From Lucifuga dentata (lineage: Eukaryota > Chordata > Actinopteri > Ophidiiformes > Bythitidae): DNA of 64,000 nucleotides. Position numbers and translations under genes: made by a program. The stretch is taken from positions 126,647 to 190,646 of the forward strand of contig VXCM01000970.1 of NCBI GenBank assembly GCA_014773175.1, written 5' to 3'. Shown piece by piece: positions 56,519 to 64,000 of this stretch (the first letter of the stretch is position 1; each line of letters begins with the position of its first letter). The notes under the pieces were generated by a model that was not told the DNA's origin, did no database searches, and saw only the letters and a program-made list of their open reading frames with translations.

Positions 56519-56524
56519 TTTATT
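56519..56524 (-). terminator. candidate poly(A) signal of arsa
   Basis: TTTATT on plus is AATAAA on minus, 281 bp after the arsa stop. It lies only about 40 bp from the plus-strand AATAAA at 56478 of mapk8ip2, so the two convergent transcripts would end almost at the same place. Confidence 0.5.
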
Positions 56525-56804
56525 GTTGAGATTTGGTCTAATAAAACAGATGTAAGAAAAGGGGATGTATTGAGACTAAAATGTCAGGAAATAGAAACTG
56601 TTAAACATTCTATATATGATCAATATTTACATAAAATCATCTCGTCCTCACTGAGGAAACAGTAGAAATATTACTTTTAAATATGAACAGTAATCATGTG
56701 CACAGATGCCTCATCACGTATTATCGGAAAATGAGAACCATGATTTTTTGATGAGAAATTTTGTTATAAAAATCAGTGCATCATTATTATGAAAACTTGT
56801 TCCA

Positions 56805-59800
56805 TTAGCATTGGCAGCATTTGGGTTTGGGGCTACACTGAGGATTGCAGCACGGCTCCAGGTCTGGGTTCGACCCTTTGTCTATCTGGCTCTCACCAAA
56901 CACCATGGAGGCTTCAAACTGCCGCTTGACTTTCATGATCCTATCCAGCACATCTTTTAAGTTGGGTCTTCCGATCAGGGAGAGGGGGTAGTACTCAGAC
57001 GGGTCAGATTCCAGGTCAAAAAGAAGAGGGGGATCATGGGCTTTCAGGACTGACCAAACTGGGCAGTCTTGGTCCGGGGTCGTACCGCTGTGAGTTGCAC
57101 CTGAAGCACAAATACGAACAACCAGAAGTCAAAACCACCAAATATGATTATGCTCAACCTTTCATTTCATTTCAATAAAGGTAAGAAACTTGCCGCGTGT
57201 ATAGAAGTGGGCCTTGTATTTCCCAAGCCTGAGAGCAAACAGACCGTACATTACACTGGGATCTGTGGGGTAGAACATCATCGTCTCTCTCTTGCTCTGT
57301 AAAACAAGAATTAAGCATGAAAATTTATACATTTTTTAAAAATTTTTCTCAAAATGGCAAAGTTTACTGAATGCGAGGAATGAAGCTTCTACCTTTCCAT
57401 GGTTGACTAGGATTTCTGTCATATCTACCCCATCCAGCATCACCTTGGGTAGTTGGGCTCCTGCCAGCCTTGCAATGGTGGGCAGGATATCTAAAGTGCT
57501 GGCCAGTTCATGAGTCACCCCTAAAGACAAGCAGTTTATGAAGGAGAAAGGCCAAAAAACACATGAAAGCAATCACTGAAAATGGGCTACAACATTTAAA
57601 ACCATCAGCATAGTCCTGAAAAGGGAAAACATTCTTAGGTCAGCTTTGTTTAAATACCAGCTTTGGCATTTAGTGTAACAGCAAAACGTTTTGTAGCATT
57701 GCCTGATATAGCCGTCCTAAGTTTTTTTCTAGATGAATAAAGTGTCCTGACCTGGTCCAATGGTCCCTGGCCAGAAGGCGATGGCTGGCTCTCTCATGCC
57801 CCCCTCATAGGTGGTGCCCTTCCCACACTTCAGAAGACCAGCATTACCGCCACGGGACATGCGCATCAATTCAGGTCTGCACATGGAGGGAGGAATAACA
57901 TGCTGTTTGATAAAAGGTAATAAATTAAGAGGGCAATAAATTCCATTTGAGAAGAAAACAAAGATCTAAAGTGACTTAACCTTTGAATTGAAGATAAACA
58001 GATACTGTATCAAACATGTCAGCATATTTAAGAATAAGGAGGTCAGCTCAAGAGTTTTGTAAACATGAATCTGAATTTTGCTCCTCTCACTTTTGTAAAA
58101 CACACACATTGCACAACAATCAATTTATCTCAATGAAAATGAACTCTATATGAAATAAAACTACAGGCCTCAGTCAAACCAGAGAAGAAGAAAAATCCAC
58201 CCATTGTCTGACGTGAAGAAAATGAGTGTGTTGTTGATCACTCCTGTTTGCTCAAGGGTTCTCAGGATGTTTCCTATAGTGTTGTCAAACTCCAACAGAG
58301 CATCTCCATACGGACCCCTTAAAGTCTTCCCAGCCGCACCTGGACCCGCATACTGGGGGTAATGGGTGTGCTGGAGGAGGACATTGAAGACTTATTACTT
58401 TCTGGGCACACTGATTTTTCATTGTTATGTAAAGATTTATAACCCTGAGCTAATTATAATTGTGTTTTAATTCACTGGATGTGTTTTGGTTACTTACGTG
58501 GGAGGGATAGTAGAGGAAGAAAGGTTGGTTTTTCTTGGCTGATGTGGTAATAAATTTGGTGGCAAAGTCACTGTAAGCCCTCTCAAGGTCAATGAAGTTG
58601 ACCGGTTGTTGCTTGATGACCTCATTAAGCATTAGTGGGACAGTTACTTTGCCAACATCACACAATCCAAAACACTTCACATCTGGAGGGAAACAAGTCA
58701 AGTTGCTACAGGGGCCCTGGGAGAGGAACAAGGAGAATGAACAGATATTAAACTAAAAATACAACTTTTAAAGGACCATACCATCCATTTTGCATGTTTG
58801 AGCATACAACTGAAACGGTGAATTAACACATTTTTTTCCTACCTTCCAGACCGCCATTGCTTTCAGTTCATTCTGGTACACTATTAAAATGAACTTGTTG
58901 ATACTTGAAATGTTCTTGGAATAGGCAATCCATCATCATGAACAAGATGTGTATTCAGGTTTTTTTTTTAGAAGTCATGTCACTTCAGCATTTAAGCGCA
59001 ATAAAAAGCGTGAAGTAAATATATGTCTCCACCGAGGAATATACCGGTAGTCCCAAAAGAAGACCTGCATTTATCGAAAAATTTAAACGACCATGACTTC
59101 ATAAGTCACATAAGACTGCGTAACTATTAGCAGGTGAAACATCGATTTTTAAGGTGTGTGTATCGCTTGAACATTTGATTTTGAAAGATTAAGAGATTTT
59201 GCAAAATATCAGGAAAGCTGAAATATGGTTTATCCTTTGGGAAATGGTTGTCAGTAATGTAACGTATATGAAAATTGAATATATTAGGCTCAAACATGCA
59301 AAATGGGCCTTTAAGTAACTTATTTATATGTACACATATATATATATTTATATGCCCCCCAACCACCACCACCACCATTACTCTTTAAATAACATGCATT
59401 AATACAGATCTTTTGAACAACTCTAATTTTTGATGCATATTTATTACGTGTAGTGCGTGCTGGCGGAGTTCATTTGGGAAACTCCTGGTTGATGCTGGGA
59501 TGCAGAGAGGAAAATGATGCTGAAGATTTGAAACTTTAAAATGCAACAGCGATGTCTAACATAACATGAAAAATTATTTATCATTTCTTTCCACAACAAA
59601 ATATAAATTCTCCCTTGCTGGTAAAAACATTCTCTTCATACTTTTGTTCAGTTTTGCACTTCATTGGCACTGCCATGGCCAAACTCAGACCATTAACAGA
59701 CTGGTTAGGCTAGCTGGAGCACTGTGAGCACAAGATTGCAGCTGTACCCTTTTTTCATCCTTAATATTAGCATATTAGCATATGTGAGTGTTGTCTCGAT

Positions 59801-60207
59801 CTCGTTGTGAATGAAATTTAAAGGAACAATATGAGCTGCACCAGGGCCCTGATAAGATAAGGTTTAATGTGTTTTTTTTTCTTCAATTAAAATTTTTTGC
59901 TTAGCAAAATTTAACTAACAGGTTAGCAACATGATATTCACATAATAATTAAATTAACTGTTACCAGACTCATCATCATCTCTCTTTACCTTAAGTTACC
60001 AGTTTCTACTGCTGGTTTGTTGCTTGAAAATGTGTGTCAGTTTGGCACATTTGGCCGTGACATCCTCTAACGTGCTTTTTTTTTTTTTTTTTTTTTTTCT
60101 AATTTGCTCCCCCATCACGGATGGTTTCGCACTGCAATGGAGATCACACAGTGTCACGCATTTGTACGCATCTGTGTGTGGAGCAATCACTGTGTGTTGT
60201 TTGTGTT

Positions 60208-60262
<55 letters not shown>

Positions 60263-62493
60263 TTGTTAGAAAACTTGTTGTGAGAAAACCTGTTCACATT
60301 CCCAACTCTGTCACTCTGGAAACTCCACCACGGTCATATACACACGCACAAAATGTAGCATGTGTTCAACCAGGCACTGACAGGAAGCACGATGTTTACA
60401 GTGCTGTCACCGCTGTAGGATGTTAACCTTTGCACATGAAGGTTGTGAAATTAAATTATTTTGTTTCCAACCGTGTCACCGGCCCAACAGCTAAGCAGCC
60501 CACTGGGAAAAATTCCCGAACCTCCCATTTGGCCACTCCAGCTATGAGCTGCACTGAACTGGGTCTGGAGCCACATGCAGCTTGAGAGCCGCGGGTTCGC
60601 CACCCCTGATATATATATACATCTATATATATAGATGTATGTATAGATAGATAGATCGATAGATATATGGGTGATACTTTCACACAGAAGCTAAACTTAA
60701 ACTAGAATTAAGAGCTGATTGATTCACTCTATTTGTCAAAGAAAACTCATTTTGGAACTTACCATGTCATGGGAGTAAGGGATCCCTAAGTACTGGTCAA
60801 ACCCCTGCCTGGTTGGAAGGTACATCCCATTAGCTCCAACTCCCAGGTGCCATTTCCCAACAGCAGCCGTGGTGTAACCCTGCGGTTTCAGCACCTCAGC
60901 GATGGTGGTCTCATTCAGAGGAAGACCACCTATAGAGCCTGGGTACAACACTCCTGGGTAGATACCTGAGCGGGTCTGATACCTCCCAGTCAGCAAAGAC
61001 GCCCTAAAACAAAAAACAAAAAACATCATAACAAAATATTGCTAATTAAGTGTGATTCAATCCACTTAATGAACTGAAAAAATCATTATTTTTTAAATTT
61101 TTTTTTTTGGTCAAAGTCTGTGGAACAATGCAGTGATTCCTTTATATGAAATAAGATGACAAGATGGGTCATGGTGTTTCATAAATGGATTGAGCTATTT
61201 TATTATTCCGTGAAACAACATGATCCATTTTCTATTCCTCTCTCAAATGGTGTATTCCACTCCATAACTAAATTTTATAAGATTAACCTCGATATGAACT
61301 TGATGACATCATCTAATGTAGGCTCACATCAGTTTTGTGAATTCCACCCTTAAACATTTATTTTTAGAATCTCTCCAGTCCTGGCCATACAAAACACAAA
61401 CACACAGTTACGCACTAGTCAAAAGTCACCAGAGCAGAGTGTGTCCGAAAGTAAATCTGAGATTTATCTTAATCTCACGTTGTAAAATTCCTATTGAGAC
61501 TCAGTTTTGCTGTGATATTTTCATCCTTCAAGCAATTATTGTGGGTTAACAACAGAACAGATATAATTAAACACATATAAACCTTTTGAATTATGATTAA
61601 GGTAAAATATACACTACAGGCCAGAAGTTTGAGGCCACTCCCAGATTTAGCATGACCAGACTGTGTAGCAGGTTAATCCCAAAATGATCTGGGAGAAGGC
61701 AGACAGCAGCTATTGAACAGAATGTTGCAACACCTCAGCAGGGAGTTGGAACACTACTGGAGTGCCAATGCACTAATACAGACTGGATATACCTTCATTA
61801 AAAATCCTTTCTTAAACTATAGTGGCTACATAATGAACTCCTGTTGACAAATTCTCCTTGAAAACTAATTAGTTAAATTTATTTTATATATTTTTGTCAT
61901 TTCCTGTGCAATAAATTGTAAAANTTTTTTTTTTTTTTTAATCTGGGGGTGGTCTCAAACATTCTGACCTGTCGTGTACATGAATTTAGTAAATTAAGGG
62001 ATAAAACAACCATATTTGATTTACAATAGGAAAGATAATTTCTTAACTGCATACTATTTCCCTTAAAATAGCTAAATAAGAGCGCTGACAGGCCAAAGAA
62101 TAGTTTAAAATGTTTCAATAAAAATTTTTTTGTTTTAACCACTTTGAGATATATTTAAGAGAGCTGTCGCCTGAATAACACGACATTAAACACCAAATTA
62201 GAGACCGTGGATATGAAATTGTGTTTCAGACATGCTTCGCCTCACATATTCAGTGGGTGTTACTGACGGTACCTGGACGGGCTGCACACCGGACTGGTAC
62301 AGTAGAAGTCGGTAAACCGGAGTCCTCCCGCTGCCAGCCGGTCCAAGTTAGGAGTCAGTGAAACGGGGTGACCGTAACAGCCCAGGTCCCCGAAGCCCAA
62401 ATCGTCCGCAAAAAGAAGGACGAAATTCGGCGGTGAAGCCAAGCAGCAGCGAAGAATGAAAATATTTAATAAAACAAGTCGGTTCACAGCCAT
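56805..62493 (-). CDS. arsa: arylsulfatase A, 500 aa, eight exons
   Basis: Lysosomal cerebroside-sulfate sulfatase (deficient in human metachromatic leukodystrophy). Exons on minus: 62273-62493, 60763-61003, 58498-58716, 58201-58370, 57752-57876, 57393-57520, 57194-57296 and 56805-57100 (stop TAA). A signal peptide covers 1-19. The metal-binding pair is Asp30-Asp31 in [18 protein letters not shown]. Cys70 in CSPSR is the residue converted to formylglycine. Also present are GKWHLG, HTHYP, TSDNGPE and [14 protein letters not shown], all active-site blocks of the family. The Cys-rich C-terminus (CCNPQC..CCQC) is typical. The intron after 57194 has a GC donor (GCAAGT); all others are GT-AG. Length equals the vertebrate ARSA norm. 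It is convergent with mapk8ip2, as in mammals. Confidence 0.96.
58768..59314 (+). mobile_element. 0.55-kb inverted-repeat element (copy 7 of 7)
   Basis: Complete copy bounded by TTAA: TTAAAGGACCATACCATCC at left and AAATGGGCCTTTAA at right. A small internal deletion lies just inside the left repeat. It lies in the arsa intron between exons 60763-61003 and 58498-58716. Confidence 0.85.
59320..60760. other. arsa intron, microsatellite-rich part
   Basis: Contains a T-run (60078-60098), a (GT)n(GA)n block (about 60193-60259), a TA-rich palindrome near 60611-60645 and GATA repeats. No exon is seen. Confidence 0.5.
61610..61978. mobile_element. Tc1/mariner-like element remnant
   Basis: TACACTACAGGCCAGAAG..GAGGCCACTCCCAGATTTA at left matches the reverse complement of the right end (TACACGACAGGTCAGAATG..GAGACCACCCCCAGATTA). 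These are 40-bp terminal repeats with TA edges. The 370-bp interior lacks an intact transposase. An N join (61924) lies near the right end. It is in arsa intron 1. Confidence 0.75.
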
Positions 62494-62621
62494 GTTGTGT
62501 CGTCCTGTGTGTGACTGAAGATGGGAAACCGCCAAACAGGTAATAAACCGGAACAACCCGAGAGGAGTCGAAGCAGAGCAACAACACCTGACGTTCACTC
62601 GCCGGAGCCGTCGCGTGTGGA

Positions 62622-62655
62622 TGACGTCACGAAACGAACGCTAGGAAATGTAGTT
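62622..62655. promoter_or_regulatory. full CRE palindrome and ZNF143-like site in the arsa promoter
   Basis: TGACGTCA at 62622-62629 is the exact cAMP-response element. It lies about 130 bp upstream of the arsa ATG in a CpG-rich segment. The reverse complement of 62641-62655 (AACTACATTTCCTAG) resembles the ZNF143 promoter motif. There is no TATA box nearby, consistent with a housekeeping lysosomal gene. Confidence 0.55.
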
Positions 62656-62668
62656 TGGATTGTATTTA

Positions 62669-63163
62669 ACCTGCACAAAGTTATTTTGGCAACTTTTTTG
62701 TTTAAATATATGTCGCTGACCATTATGACTTATTTTGGAAACATGTGCTGTTTGGCTTCCTTCAGGGTAATAAAAATATGAATTCATATGAATATCTAAT
62801 TAATCTGTTAATTAATAGCTAAATTTAATAGCTAATTAATAGACACATTTCACACCATCCACAAATGCAAATTCTGTAATAGAAAACCAAATTTTGTGAT
62901 TTTTATGAAGGAAATCAACCAATATATTAACTCTGTTTATTTTTCTGTAAACTCCAAAGTGATGAAAACAACCTTAATTTATTCCTTATTCAAAATCTTT
63001 ATTTAATCATTACCCCAGCATAAAACTTTAAATTGTTTACATTGTATGTTATATCTTTCTTTCTTTCTTTCTTTCTTTCTTGGTTGTACAAGAAGCAGTT
63101 TGTACTTATTTGTGAATTGCATTCAATTAAAAAAAAAAAAAAAANATAAAAAAAAAAAAAAAA
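62669..63163 (+). mobile_element. 5'-truncated LINE 3' end, second copy
   Basis: Same retroelement as at 15542-16048, in opposite orientation. It shares the blocks GACAAATGCAAATTCT, AGAAAACCAAATTTT and TTTAATCATTAC, and ends in poly(A) interrupted by an N (63145). It is flanked by GATTGTATTTA (62658-62668) and GATTGTGTTTA (63164-63174), an 11-bp duplication with one mismatch. A (TTTC)n run is inside at about 63056-63080. It landed about 180 bp upstream of the arsa start codon. Confidence 0.75.
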
Positions 63164-63174
63164 GATTGTGTTTA

Positions 63175-64000
63175 TGCAGAAATATGTGAATATTGCAGAT
63201 CTTTGCAACTTCTATAATGGACAGAGGAATTATTCTTGTCGATCAATTTGAAAGTGACTGGAGCAGAATTACACACCAGCAGAATGACGTGTATATGAGA
63301 CTGAAGCTAGGCAGAGACTGAAGTCCATCAGATATTCAGTAAGTTTTTCACTTATATTTTACCAGCAAAAAAAATCTATAGATAAGACAATCTGTATATG
63401 AAGTTCAAATGTCCTGTGATGAGACATGACCTGCCCCCTGTGGTAGAACAGTGAGAATTCAGAATGTCCTCAGCTGTTTATGCACTCCACAACACAGCTG
63501 CTGGTCCACGGACCTGTGGCTGAGCTGCTGTCCTCTGTGGCAACCTGCAGTTTCTGCCTGTGACTCAGCCTGACACGTGGTGAATTATGCCAAGAAGAGG
63601 AGAAATAATCACTGTTGCAGTGCTGCGGGAACCACCGGTTTGAGAAGAAATGGACGTCACAGTTGATTTTGTAATGCATAAAGCATGTTCAGTGCTGGGC
63701 CTATGTATTTATTTATTCTCAGAGCTATGGAAACCTGTGTTTAAATGAGCTGCCATTGAGTGTGTGTTAGTGTGTGTGAGTGAGAGGGAAGTAAAGAAAG
63801 AGGAAGAGAAAAAAGGAAATGAGTACACAGAAGTAAAACTACAAATGCTGTTATTTTTAATAACCAGCCGACTTTTCTCAGGTGATTTCAGGTGATGCCC
63901 TGTGAGGTCTACAGTTAAACGAACTGGTGCACATCCTCATAAATGTTCAGTATGCTGTGAACCCTGCTGAACGAAACTCTTCTTCACTGCCACTGAACTT
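63175..64000. other. upstream of arsa, nothing recognised
   Basis: No exon, repeat family or RNA gene was recognised. Short frames on both strands have no recognisable motif. Confidence 0.45.

Noticed and set aside
60611..60650. TA-rich palindrome near a GATA run
   Set aside because: Low-complexity sequence that is palindromic by composition; no flanking duplication or terminal structure.

Overview
This is a nuclear genomic window from a ray-finned fish, most likely a percomorph teleost. The evidence is multi-exon vertebrate genes with GT-AG introns, egg-envelope (ZP) proteins of the teleost type without a membrane anchor, dense CA/CT microsatellites, and fish-type DNA transposons. No bacterial, CRISPR or prophage feature is present. 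Exons were assembled by eye from reading frame, splice sites and recognised protein families. All seven complete gene models close without a frameshift.

Layout, left to right: (1) 5' end of a carnitine palmitoyltransferase 1 gene (minus, cpt1b by context) runs off the left edge. (2) An eight-exon BTB-BACK-kelch gene (minus, 3368-5773), not assigned to a named subfamily. (3) Choline kinase chkb (minus, 11 exons, 8908-16903). (4) A divergent pair of egg-envelope genes: a trefoil/ZP protein of the ZP1/ZP4 (ZPB, choriogenin H-like) type on minus (18318-20883) and a ZP3 (ZPC, choriogenin L-like) gene on plus (23703-26523). (5) JNK-interacting protein 2, mapk8ip2 (plus, 14 coding exons, 29261-54063), with a complete nine-exon pepsinogen C gene on the opposite strand inside its 10.3-kb first intron (35138-37556). 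(6) Arylsulfatase A, arsa (minus, 8 exons, 56805-62493), tail-to-tail with mapk8ip2.

The cpt1b / chkb / mapk8ip2 / arsa order matches human 22q13.33. The fish-specific parts are the kelch gene between chkb and cpt1b, the ZP pair between chkb and mapk8ip2, and the nested pepsinogen. The genes do not form one pathway: the block mixes lipid metabolism (cpt1b, chkb, arsa), kinase scaffolding (mapk8ip2), digestion (pgc) and egg-coat structure (ZP pair). The ZP pair is the one true functional unit, since ZPB and ZPC proteins copolymerise into the chorion. A near-perfect oestrogen response element lies just upstream of the ZPB gene.

The spacers hold many mobile elements: seven copies of one about 0.55-kb inverted-repeat element, a hAT-like element with an 8-bp target duplication, Tc1/mariner, PIF/Harbinger and Penelope remnants, and two LINE 3' ends with target-site duplications. 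Fifteen single N characters mark assembly joins; three are flanked by identical 61-66 bp copies and are probably unmerged overlaps.
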